Assembly (NCBI GenBank): GCA_910574015.1
Contig: CAJSYQ010000005.1
Location: 82,995 to 146,994 of the forward strand
DNA: 64,000 nt
Source: Eubacteriaceae bacterium
Lineage (GTDB): Bacteria > Bacillota > Clostridia > Lachnospirales > Lachnospiraceae
Direction of reading: 5' to 3'
Positions within the stretch are counted from its first letter, which is position 1. Each line of letters begins with the position of its first letter. Under the pieces are notes generated by a model. That model worked only from the letters and a program-made list of their open reading frames with translations. It made no database searches and was not told the DNA's origin. A program made the translations under genes and the position numbers. This document shows, piece by piece, positions 8,478 through 16,884 of this stretch.

Positions 8478-11339
8478 CTAATCAGTCCTCCGGCTGGATC
8501 CCAGTGCAGGGTTGCCTACCTTCTGGTTCAGCAGGGACTTTCTGGATTTCTCACTCTTATTAAAGTAATATTTATATACATTACTGGCAAGCTCTGCCGC
8601 GTTCGACGAGGTAAATCCGTTTGGTATCTGAACCGTAACGGAGATCTCGGGGCTTTCATATGGCGCAAAGCTTACGAACCACGCGTGGTTCGGCTCATTG
8701 GCCGTAATCTCCGCAGTTCCTGTTTTTCCTGCCACCTTTACAGGTACGGAACGGAACAGGGAAGAAATGCTTCCATTGCTCACTACACGGCTCATGCCGG
8801 TCCAGATCGCCTGAAGCGAAGTTTGGGATACATCCAGCTCCTTCTTAACCTTTGCTGTATTTTTTGTATTTTTTCCTGTTACTGTATTTTTAAACCGATC
8901 GATCAGTGTCAGATCATAACAGTTATTTCCGTTGGCCAGAGTTGTGATGTATCGTGACATCTGCACTGGTGTGTAACTGTTGCTGCCCTGTCCAATGGTT
9001 GACCTGACAATATCTTCATTGGAAAAGGAGGGCGAGGCCTCCGCCAGTTCTATACCAGATTTGTCTGTGAGACCATACATTCCGGCATATTTTTCCAGAC
9101 GCTTCAGACCCTTTTCATTGTCTACGATATTTTCGCGCCCATTCCCCATTAGATATCCCATCTCGTAAAAGAAATAATTACAGGAATGCTGAAGTGCCTG
9201 TGTCACATTGAGATTTCCGTGGGAGTAACTGCTCCAGCATTTGGGCCATGGTTTATTGATCTTCTCAAATCTGACACCGTCATGGACCGTGGAATAGGTG
9301 TTGATAATACCTTCCCCCAGTGCGGCGGTGGCCGAAACCATCTTGAATGTAGACCCAGGTGCCGCCTTCTGCTGAGTGGCGCGGTTCAGCAGGGCTGACG
9401 CACTGCTGGTACTGATCTTGGAATAGTAATCGCCGTCCACTGTATTGGCAAATTTATTATTGTCATAACTTGGATAAGAAACCAGAGCCAGCACTTTTCC
9501 GGTTTTAACAGAAGTTATCACCACAGAGGCGGCACATGGTGTCAGTCCAAGATCTCCTGGTGGAATTTCCAGGGATCGTATTTTGGATTTCAGGAAATGA
9601 TATGGTTTCAACATACCAGTCTGAAGCTTGACATAAGTATCCTTATCCGCCTTTAACACCTTCTGATCATGCAGGAGAAGGCAGATCTGCCGGCCGCTGA
9701 TCCGGCCGCTGTCCACCATAACATGGTATACCTTTTTATCAAAGGCGGCATCGTCTGTCAGTTCTTCAAATATATAGTCGCAGATTTTTTTGAACACTTC
9801 CTCCGAGCTGTAATAATCTTCCCCCACATCCAGCACCGAGAGATTGATCCAGTTATTTTTTATCCCATAGATAAGGAATTCACTCAGGCTTATCCGGTCA
9901 TTTATATATTTCGAATAAACCTGGCTGGTAGTATCCATGGTATTGGCATTCAGCACATCATTTTCCTTCAGCATGGAGAAAATATAATCAAGATAACTGT
10001 CCATAGCGTCGGACAGATCCTTTCCCGCTGTCCTGTCCGTATAAGTGAGCCTGTTTTTAATGCTGTTGATGGATGTCTTCTTGTAAGAGGTAAAGCTGTT
10101 ATAGATGGATTTCTCCAATTCCGTGGCGTCCTCTTTGGCAAAATGAGTGACATCTACAATACTATTTTGGAGGATAGCATCGTATACATCATAAATAGGT
10201 ACAAGGATGCCTGATGCTTTCTTTCCCTTGGTTCCATGGCTTTTTCCCTCCACCAGCTTGGACGTCAGGATACTGGCAATCTCCTTCTCTGCCAGTCGGT
10301 AGGCGGCCTTCTGGAGATCTGCATCGATGGACAGATAGATATCATTTCCTGCAACCGCATCCTTGGTTTTCTTTGTACTTACAATACGTGAAGCGCTGTC
10401 GATCAAAAGAGTTTCCGAACCCTTGGTTCCCTTCAGGTCGTCCTCAAATTCCTTTTCAATTCCGGTCTTCCCAATCTGATCCGTGGAATTATACTCTGTA
10501 TTGCCCTTTTCCTGCATTTCTGCCAAAGTATCGGAAGAAATCGTGCCAGTATAACCGATGATATGCGCGAAATATTTGCTGTCATAATATACCCTGTTTA
10601 ATTCAGAGGTGACCTCCACTCCAGGCAGATCAACAGAATTTTCTTTTATCGCTGCCACCGTTTTTGCAGAAACATTGGAATTTAGGGAGATCGGCTCATA
10701 TTTGGAATAGGTATTCATCATCAGCGCATACCGGACAGACATAATTTTTAATGCATCCTCCACGCCGATGCCTGTCTCCGCCTCCTGATCGAAGAAACGG
10801 ATTTTATTTACAGAATCGGACGTTCTGATATATTCAAAACATTCAGCCGCCGTCATCTGCTTTTGTTCTTCGGTCAGAAGATCCACCGTCTTAGTAAAGT
10901 AGATATCACGCTTAAAACGAAGAATGGCGGATTTACTGACGTTGAATTTAAACTTGCCCTTTCTGGTCATAACAATGGGAAAATCCAGTTCCAGTTCATC
11001 ACCGTTTTTTTCCATAAGCCGGATGCACTTAAGAATCATGGCATTTTTCGATACGTTGTCTTTGAGTTCACCAGAATCTTCTATGGTAATGGCATATCTT
11101 TGTTCATTTGTTGCCAGAAGCTTTCCCTTGCTGTCATATATTTTTCCTCTGGCGCTCTTTACTGTCTTTATTTTCTGTTTCTGAAGTGTGGCCTGTTTAT
11201 CGTAAGTCTCTCCCTTGACAATCTGAAGGTAAAACATCCTGCCGATGAGAAGACTGAATAAGAGAACATATGATACAACTACGGCAAACAGCCGGGATTT
11301 AACAATCGACTTTAAATAATCAAGTACACTGTCGAGCAA
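8478..11339 (-). CDS. Penicillin-binding protein 2 (class B transpeptidase) with large insertion
   Basis: 953 residues; usual PBP2 proteins have about 620-720. One N-terminal membrane anchor (about 17-40), the dimerisation domain (about 60-300), then the transpeptidase domain with all active motifs: STFK with nucleophile Ser663, SCN at 719-721, KTGT at 872-875. Between ADLQKAAYRLAEKEI (about 340-355) and the strand VVITSVKTGKVLALVSYPSYD (about 606-626) there is an extra mainly helical segment of roughly 240 residues. Role: cross-linking of peptidoglycan during elongation with RodA and MreBCD, which are in the same operon. It follows mreD with a 2-base gap. Confidence 0.93.
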   Translation of the reverse strand: MLDSVLDYLKSIVKSRLFAVVVSYVLLFSLLIGRMFYLQIVKGETYDKQATLQKQKIKTVKSARGKIYDSKGKLLATNEQRYAITIEDSGELKDNVSKNAMILKCIRLMEKNGDELELDFPIVMTRKGKFKFNVSKSAILRFKRDIYFTKTVDLLTEEQKQMTAAECFEYIRTSDSVNKIRFFDQEAETGIGVEDALKIMSVRYALMMNTYSKYEPISLNSNVSAKTVAAIKENSVDLPGVEVTSELNRVYYDSKYFAHIIGYTGTISSDTLAEMQEKGNTEYNSTDQIGKTGIEKEFEDDLKGTKGSETLLIDSASRIVSTKKTKDAVAGNDIYLSIDADLQKAAYRLAEKEIASILTSKLVEGKSHGTKGKKASGILVPIYDVYDAILQNSIVDVTHFAKEDATELEKSIYNSFTSYKKTSINSIKNRLTYTDRTAGKDLSDAMDSYLDYIFSMLKENDVLNANTMDTTSQVYSKYINDRISLSEFLIYGIKNNWINLSVLDVGEDYYSSEEVFKKICDYIFEELTDDAAFDKKVYHVMVDSGRISGRQICLLLHDQKVLKADKDTYVKLQTGMLKPYHFLKSKIRSLEIPPGDLGLTPCAASVVITSVKTGKVLALVSYPSYDNNKFANTVDGDYYSKISTSSASALLNRATQQKAAPGSTFKMVSATAALGEGIINTYSTVHDGVRFEKINKPWPKCWSSYSHGNLNVTQALQHSCNYFFYEMGYLMGNGRENIVDNEKGLKRLEKYAGMYGLTDKSGIELAEASPSFSNEDIVRSTIGQGSNSYTPVQMSRYITTLANGNNCYDLTLIDRFKNTVTGKNTKNTAKVKKELDVSQTSLQAIWTGMSRVVSNGSISSLFRSVPVKVAGKTGTAEITANEPNHAWFVSFAPYESPEISVTVQIPNGFTSSNAAELASNVYKYYFNKSEKSRKSLLNQKVGNPALGSSRRTD

Positions 11340-11341
11340 AG

Positions 11342-11851
11342 CTATACCTCCTCTTCTTTTTTTCTGGATATCCGTGTTTCAAAATATACGATAAGCCGGT
11401 AAAACACGATCCCAACCAAAGTAGTGTACACCACCTCTGGAAGGATCCTGTGAATGAAGTAAAAAGAAAAATGCAGTCTACCGCGCATCAAAAATTCCGT
11501 CACATAATAATATATTCCATAGATCAAATCGCTTCCGGCAATCAGGATCAGCGGAAGTACCAGACTGTTCCGAAAATATATTTTCTGGCAGAAGCCTATG
11601 ATAAATCCGATCGTCATCATGACAAAGGCATAAAGCCCCACTACACTGCCGCAGATACAATCCAGAAACAGGCCGCATAAAAATCCGGTCAGCAGGCCGG
11701 AAGTCCGGCCCCGGAGATAGGAATATGTGACAGTCACTACCAGCAGCAGGTTCGGCACCACATCGGAGAGGGCCAGCTTGCGGAAAATAGTAGTCTGTAA
11801 TAAGATTGCCACAATGATAGTGATAAAGGTAACAAGTTTTCTTTTTATCAT
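11342..11851 (-). CDS. mreD: Rod shape-determining membrane protein MreD
   Basis: 169 residues, five to six membrane segments and a basic C-terminus (RISRKKEEEV). Weakly conserved family; assignment rests on hydrophobic pattern (LLQTTIFRKLALSDVVPNLLLVVTVTYSYLRGRTSGLLTGFLCGLFLDC matches the MreD N-terminal half) and its place between mreC and PBP2. The start codon overlaps the mreC stop by 4 bases (ATGA). It is a partner of MreC in the elongasome. Confidence 0.92.
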   Translation of the reverse strand: MIKRKLVTFITIIVAILLQTTIFRKLALSDVVPNLLLVVTVTYSYLRGRTSGLLTGFLCGLFLDCICGSVVGLYAFVMMTIGFIIGFCQKIYFRNSLVLPLILIAGSDLIYGIYYYVTEFLMRGRLHFSFYFIHRILPEVVYTTLVGIVFYRLIVYFETRISRKKEEEV

Positions 11852-12717
11852 TTTGTTATCTCTCCCAGCTCGGAAGCATCCTTTAACTGAGTGATGACAA
11901 GGACCATATTCAGCTGGTCAAAATTCACCACTGGTGTCAGGTGCGCTGTCTTCATAAGGTTTGAACTGTCTGTAGTAATGTCTTTTATATAACCAACCGA
12001 CAAGCCAGGGAGGAATTTATCGCTGATATGGGATGTCACAACCTCATCCCCTTCCTTCACCTTGGCGGTATTGCTGATCATCTCGATATCGATGCAGCCC
12101 TGGTAGATCGTCTCCATATTCCCCTTCACCATACAGGTTTCCCCGGTGGATTCAAACATGGCGCTGACATTGCTCTTATCATCAATGATAGCACGGACTT
12201 TTGCATAATGCCTGCCGGCCTCCGATACGATCCCCACAAGGCCGTTACCGGCAATTACATTCATATCCACGTCGACGCCGTCTTCTTTTCCCTTGTCAAT
12301 ATAGAATACATTAAACCAGTTGTTGCCGTCGCGGCTGATGATAGTGGCCGCCACCTTGGGATAATCCGGATATTTTTTGTCCAGCTTGTACAATTCCTGA
12401 AGGTTATCCAGTTCAGCATTCTCACTTGTAAGAATTTTATTGGCGTAGCTGAGAGTATCCAGCTTTTCCTGAAGTTCTTTATTTTTCGCCTGAAGCTCCT
12501 CTTTGGATGAGAGAAGCTCCAGTTTATCGGAAATGGAACGGCCTACCGTATTGATCCCTTTCTGCATGGGTGAAATCATGTCCCCCGCAAGTGTCTTCAC
12601 AGCAGAAAAGCGGTCGGAGAATTTAAACGAAAGGAGTACCAACAGCACACACATTACGGAAAGGCACATGTATAATATTTTTGGATGGATAAAATTTTTC
12701 TTCCTGCGTTTCTTCAT
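11848..12717 (-). CDS. mreC: Rod shape-determining protein MreC
   Basis: 289 residues from the ATG at 12717 (GGGG site 6 bases upstream); an in-frame GTG at 12729 is possible. Basic N-terminus and one membrane helix (about residues 10-30), a coiled coil (about 60-105, ELLSSKEELQAKNKELQEKLDTL) and the external beta domain with NNWFNVFYIDKGKEDGVDVDMNVIAGNGLVGIV, DKSNVSAMF and GDEVVTSHISDKFLPGLSVGYI. MreC links MreB filaments to the PBP2/RodA synthase. Standard mreBCD order. Confidence 0.95.
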   Translation of the reverse strand: MKKRRKKNFIHPKILYMCLSVMCVLLVLLSFKFSDRFSAVKTLAGDMISPMQKGINTVGRSISDKLELLSSKEELQAKNKELQEKLDTLSYANKILTSENAELDNLQELYKLDKKYPDYPKVAATIISRDGNNWFNVFYIDKGKEDGVDVDMNVIAGNGLVGIVSEAGRHYAKVRAIIDDKSNVSAMFESTGETCMVKGNMETIYQGCIDIEMISNTAKVKEGDEVVTSHISDKFLPGLSVGYIKDITTDSSNLMKTAHLTPVVNFDQLNMVLVITQLKDASELGEITK

Positions 12718-12738
12718 GCTTATCCCCACTTTCCCCTA

Positions 12739-13731
12739 TTACAAAGTAAGCTTTGCCAGAGACGGATCCTCGATGATGGCACCAAGTCCCATGATCACTG
12801 TGCTCTCCGGCTCCTCACAGAGATTGACCTTGAGACCGAGCTGGTCGTATACGAACCGCCCGAGATCCTTGATCCGGCTGGAGCCGCCGGTTATATAGAC
12901 TCCTGACTTGTAAATATCAGAAGAGATCTCCGGTGGTGTGCGCTCCAGAATGATCTTTACGGAATCTACGATGGTCTGGAACAGTTCGATCAGGGCGTCA
13001 TATACATCCTTGCCAGTGATGGTGATCTCACTGGGCAGTCCGGTCACAAGATTTCTGCCGCAGATATCGATGGTCTCCTCCGTGACATAAGCGGATCCAA
13101 TGGTTTTCTTAATAAGTTCTGCTGTCTTTTCTCCGATGACAAAGTTTTTATCCTTCTTGATCTTACTTATGATGACCTCATCGAATTTATTTCCCCCCAC
13201 CGGGATCAGCCGGCTCAGGACGATCCCTCCCAGGGACAGTACGGAAATTTCTGTAGTGTTGGCTCCAATGTCTACCACAAGTGTCCCTGTGGATTTCGTG
13301 ATATCAAGGCTCATGCCAAGGGCATCGGCAATCGGTTTCTCCACGACATAGATTTTTTTTGGTTTCAGGTTTGTATTGGAAATCAGTTCAAAGTACGCCC
13401 TCTTTTCTACCTCCGTGATATCCGTCGGAACTGCGATATAATAGTCGGCCCCCTTTAACTTGCGCTTTCCGTCCAGCTGCTGAAAAAAGTAATCGATCAT
13501 GGACTGCATATTTCCGATATCCGCGATCACACCGTTTTTCACAGGATATGACACCTCAATGTTTACCGGCGCCTTCTCATACATTTCAAAGGCTTCGTTC
13601 CCCACAGCAAATGTATGATTTTTATTATACACAGCAATTACGCTTTTTTCATGGAGGATCACACCCTCTCCATTTTTATAGAATTTAATGGAACTTGTCC
13701 CGAAATCAATACCAATTGCTTTTCCTAACAT
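12739..13731 (-). CDS. mreB: Rod shape-determining actin homologue MreB
   Basis: 330 residues, actin/Hsp70 fold. ATP-binding motifs are visible: phosphate 1 GIDFGTSSIKFY, phosphate 2 LVVDIGANTTEISVLSLGG, and adenosine motif VYITGGSSRIKDLGRF. MreB polymerises under the membrane and directs lateral wall synthesis. The active-site pattern is canonical. First gene of the elongation block after radC; the 70-base gap upstream contains a GC-rich self-complementary stretch (around 13769-13782) that may end radC transcription. Start supported by GAGAGGGAG before the ATG. Confidence 0.93.
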   Translation of the reverse strand: MLGKAIGIDFGTSSIKFYKNGEGVILHEKSVIAVYNKNHTFAVGNEAFEMYEKAPVNIEVSYPVKNGVIADIGNMQSMIDYFFQQLDGKRKLKGADYYIAVPTDITEVEKRAYFELISNTNLKPKKIYVVEKPIADALGMSLDITKSTGTLVVDIGANTTEISVLSLGGIVLSRLIPVGGNKFDEVIISKIKKDKNFVIGEKTAELIKKTIGSAYVTEETIDICGRNLVTGLPSEITITGKDVYDALIELFQTIVDSVKIILERTPPEISSDIYKSGVYITGGSSRIKDLGRFVYDQLGLKVNLCEEPESTVIMGLGAIIEDPSLAKLTL

Positions 13732-13801
13732 TTACATTCTCCCTCTCTTTTTGCTATGATAAAAGTCCGCCGCCGGCGGGATTTCCGCTTTGAAGCCGGC
13801 A

Positions 13802-14509
13802 TTACAGATAGCCTCTCTCTTTCAGGCTGATATATTGATTATCACCGATAATGATATGATCCATCAGCGGGATCCCGATGAGACCGGAAGCTTCTCTCAG
13901 CTGCCTGGTCATCTGAATGTCCTCCACACTGGGTTCTGGATCACCACTTGGGTGATTATGTAGAACCACATAATGAGCCGTGTCATATTTCAGTGCAAGG
14001 CGGAGAATCTCCCGCGGATTGGCAAGGGAGGACTGAATGGTTCCCTTAAAGACAATCTGATCATGAAGGATCCTGCCGCCGGCATCCATGAAGGCCGCAT
14101 ACAGATGCTCTGTCTCAAGACTGCGCATCTCAGCCATAAAATAATCTGCCACCTCACAGGGACAGGTCAGCTTGGAGGAAGGACTTCGAGTCTGCCGGGC
14201 CAGCCGTTTTGATAATTCCGCCACGCACAGAAGCTGGATTGCCTTAACCTTTCCCACACCTTTCACCTGAACCAGCTCTTTCAGCGACAGATGATGCAGT
14301 CCGATAAGCCCCCTGTATGACGGGTGGAGTTCGAGAATCTCCATTGCCAGCTGAAGGCTAGTACGGTCTCTGGTTCCTGTTTTAATGATCACCGCCAGAA
14401 GTTCTGCATCCGATAAAGTACCGGCACCATACCGGATACATTTTTCATAAGGCTTTTCTGACACCGGTAATTGTTTCATTGTGTAATTTTTATTTTCCAT
14501 ACGACACAT
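13802..14509 (-). CDS. radC: RadC/YsxA-family JAB-domain protein
   Basis: 235 residues as given; ATGs at 14509, 14500 and 14479 all lack a clear ribosome site. The N-terminal helix-hairpin-helix region is followed by the JAB/MPN domain with the metal motif HNHPSGDPEPSVED preceded by the conserved Glu region. The biochemical role is unresolved in the family; a DNA-repair role is no longer accepted from genetics in pneumococcus. radC directly before mreB is a widespread arrangement. A probable extended -10 promoter lies upstream at 14540-14548. Confidence 0.92.
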   Translation of the reverse strand: MCRMENKNYTMKQLPVSEKPYEKCIRYGAGTLSDAELLAVIIKTGTRDRTSLQLAMEILELHPSYRGLIGLHHLSLKELVQVKGVGKVKAIQLLCVAELSKRLARQTRSPSSKLTCPCEVADYFMAEMRSLETEHLYAAFMDAGGRILHDQIVFKGTIQSSLANPREILRLALKYDTAHYVVLHNHPSGDPEPSVEDIQMTRQLREASGLIGIPLMDHIIIGDNQYISLKERGYL

Positions 14510-14539
14510 TTGTCAATCTATCAGTACTCAAACATAGTC

Positions 14540-14548
14540 ATTTTACCA
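14540..14548 (-). promoter_or_regulatory. Extended -10 promoter before radC
   Basis: Minus-strand TGGTAAAAT (TG-n-TAAAAT) lies about 31 bases upstream of the first radC ATG, in an AT-rich 108-base gap. The -35 region is poor (TATACT), consistent with an extended -10 type. Modest support. Confidence 0.4.
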
Positions 14549-14617
14549 TATATTGATAGAAAAGTATACCTCTTAACTAAGTTTTTTATGTGAATTTTTC
14601 CATCCATCCAACAGTGT

Positions 14618-15907
14618 TCATGGTAATTCGACAAAACCGCCATCCAGCATATTCTGCAGTGTTTTCAGAATTCCCAGCTTGCCGTGATGCCATGTGATCC
14701 CCCCCTGGAAAAACACGCTGTAGGGCGGCTCAATGGGAGCGTCGGCGCTGAGTTCGATGGAGGAGCCCTGAACGAAAGCACCCGCCGCCATGATCACATC
14801 ACTGTGGTATCCCGGCATGGCATATGGCTCTGGCAGAACATAAGAATCCACCGGAGCTGCCTGCTGTATCCCCTGACAGAAGGCAATGACCCTCTCCGGG
14901 CTGCCAAAGGCGATTGCCTGAATGATATCATACCGCTCCTCTGTACCGTCCGGGCTGGCCGTAAATCCGAGTTTTTCATAGAGCCTTGCCGCGAATATGG
15001 CCGATTTCAGCGCTCCGGCAACGACTGACGGCGCAAGAAACAATCCCTGATAGAAGGAAGGATTGATATGCAGAGAAGCCCCCACCTCTTTGCCCAGTCC
15101 CGGGGCTGTCAGGCGGCAGGCGGCAAGTTCCACCAGATCCCGGCGACCCACAATGTATCCTCCCATAGGCGCCAGTCCGCCGCCGGGATTTTTAATAAGA
15201 GAACCGACGCAGAGATCCGCTCCCACATCCGAGGGTTCTGCCGTCTCCACAAATTCACCATAGCAATTGTCAACCATACAGATCACGTCCGGGCGGATGC
15301 TTTTGATGAAACGGATCAGTTCCCCGATGCGCTCCACGGAGAAAGTTTTCCGCAGGGCATAGCCCTTTGAGCGCTGGATCGTCACAAGCTTTGTCCTGTC
15401 ATTCAATGCCTGCCGGATACCGTCATAGTCGAATCCGCTGTCCGGCAGAAGGTCTACCTGCCGGTAGGATATACCAAATTCACGGAGAGATCCTTTCGTG
15501 CTGGTTCCCTCAAGCCCAATGATTCCCTCCAATGTGTCATAGGGCTTTCCTACCGGTGAGAGCAGCTCGTCCCCGGGTCTCAGTATAGAAGACAGGGCGA
15601 TGGTGAGGGCATGGGTCCCGCATGTGATCTGGGAGCGCACCAGGGCATCCTCCGTGTGAAAGATATCGGCATAAACCTTCTCCAGTGTATCCCTTCCGGA
15701 ATCATTGTATCCATATCCGGTGGTTCCCTGAAGATGGCATTCACTGACACGGTTTTTCTGCATGGCATGGATCACCTTTAATTGGTTGATCTCGGCTCTG
15801 TCATCGATAGCTGCAAACCGTTCTTCTATCTCGGACAGTATCTGGTCTCCCAGTTCAAGCACCTGGTTCCCGATCCCAAACTGTCTGTACATCTCTTTTT
15901 TATCCAT
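14618..15907 (-). CDS. PLP-dependent lyase of the methionine gamma-lyase / 'aluminium resistance' (YnbB) family
   Basis: 429 residues, fold-type I PLP enzyme, Cys/Met metabolism superfamily. Visible features: GYGYNDSGRDTLEKVYADIF and SQITCGTHALTIALSSILRPGDELLSPVG near the cofactor site, CMVDNCYGEFVE with the Asp that contacts the PLP ring, and GSLIKNPGGGLAPMGGYIVGR with the probable Schiff-base Lys. Family annotation as aluminium resistance protein comes from an old genetic screen; the substrate is unknown. Start ATG overlaps the miaA stop by one base (TAATG). The order miaA then this gene is seen in Firmicutes (ynbB near miaA-hfq). Confidence 0.88.
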   Translation of the reverse strand: MDKKEMYRQFGIGNQVLELGDQILSEIEERFAAIDDRAEINQLKVIHAMQKNRVSECHLQGTTGYGYNDSGRDTLEKVYADIFHTEDALVRSQITCGTHALTIALSSILRPGDELLSPVGKPYDTLEGIIGLEGTSTKGSLREFGISYRQVDLLPDSGFDYDGIRQALNDRTKLVTIQRSKGYALRKTFSVERIGELIRFIKSIRPDVICMVDNCYGEFVETAEPSDVGADLCVGSLIKNPGGGLAPMGGYIVGRRDLVELAACRLTAPGLGKEVGASLHINPSFYQGLFLAPSVVAGALKSAIFAARLYEKLGFTASPDGTEERYDIIQAIAFGSPERVIAFCQGIQQAAPVDSYVLPEPYAMPGYHSDVIMAAGAFVQGSSIELSADAPIEPPYSVFFQGGITWHHGKLGILKTLQNMLDGGFVELP

Positions 15908-16848
15908 TACAATATTCCCCTCTCCTCTGCCATTTTTATCATCGCAGCTACGATATCATCAGTAGAAGCATAATCGTCTTTATCCAGCATCACCACGTCC
16001 CGTTCCCGTCGGAACCAGGTCATCTGTCGTTTGGCAAAATGCCTTGTGTCGCGCTTCAGCCGGTACACCGCCTCTTCCATGGTACATTCTCCTGCCAGCG
16101 CCGCCGCGATCTCTTTGTACCCAAGTCCCTGCATGGATACCAGTTCCCTGCCGTATCCCCTGTCCAGAAGCCCTTGTACTTCCCCGGCAAGCCCCTCTTC
16201 CATCATCTGATCCACCCGGCGGTCAATTCTCCGATACAATTCCTGACGGTCCATGGTCAGAACCAGATACAGAAAATGGTAAGGCGAAATACGCCTCCGT
16301 TCCCTCTCATTATGAGTAGAAAATTTTTCGCCGGTAAATTCATAGTATTCCAGCGCCCGTATCACACGCTTCACATTGTTTACATGAATGGCTTCCGCCG
16401 ATTCCGGGTCCACCTGCCGAAGCCTGTCATGAAGCTGCCGGCCCCCCTTCTCTGCTGCTTCTCTCTGAAGCCGGCGGCGGAAGCTGTCATCCTGCTGGCC
16501 TTCGGCAAAGGCGATATCATATAAGACCGCCTGAATATAAAATCCGGTGCCGCCTGCCAGTATGGGAAGCTTTCCTCTGGCATGGATATCCTGGATACAT
16601 TCTTTCACCCTTTTCTGAAAGAGAAATACATTAAATTCCTGATCCGGCTCCCATTCATCTATCATATAGTGTGGAATGCCCTGCTGTTGATCCGGCAGGA
16701 TTTTTGCCGTGCCTATATCCATATACCGGTATACCTGCATCGAGTCTGCAGAGATAATCTCACCTCCTGCGGCTTTGGCCAGCCGCAGGGAGATCTCGGT
16801 TTTTCCCACCGCAGTGGGACCAGTAAGTATCAGTACAGGTAGCTGCAA
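15907..16848 (-). CDS. miaA: tRNA dimethylallyltransferase
   Basis: 313 residues. MiaA transfers dimethylallyl from DMAPP to N6 of A37 in tRNAs reading UNN codons. The P-loop LTGPTAVGKTEISLRLA is at residues 6-22; other motifs are ISADSMQVYRYMDIGTAK, HYMIDEWEPDQEFNVFLFQ, LAGGTGFYIQAVLYDI and RDTRHFAKRQMTWFR. Length is normal. It follows mutL by 36 bases; mutS-mutL-miaA is a conserved order. Confidence 0.97.
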   Translation of the reverse strand: MQLPVLILTGPTAVGKTEISLRLAKAAGGEIISADSMQVYRYMDIGTAKILPDQQQGIPHYMIDEWEPDQEFNVFLFQKRVKECIQDIHARGKLPILAGGTGFYIQAVLYDIAFAEGQQDDSFRRRLQREAAEKGGRQLHDRLRQVDPESAEAIHVNNVKRVIRALEYYEFTGEKFSTHNERERRRISPYHFLYLVLTMDRQELYRRIDRRVDQMMEEGLAGEVQGLLDRGYGRELVSMQGLGYKEIAAALAGECTMEEAVYRLKRDTRHFAKRQMTWFRRERDVVMLDKDDYASTDDIVAAMIKMAEERGIL

Positions 16849-16884
16849 AACAATCTCCCTTCTTTCCGCCCGGCAAGAGCCAGA

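Noticed and set aside
13732..13801. GC-rich palindromic stretch between radC and mreB as a protein-binding site
   Set aside because: Best explained as a weak hairpin after radC; arms are short and mostly GCC repeats, and support for more is lacking.
14618..15907. Aluminium resistance as the function of the PLP enzyme
   Set aside because: The name is historical; the sequence shows a PLP lyase fold and no metal-resistance feature.
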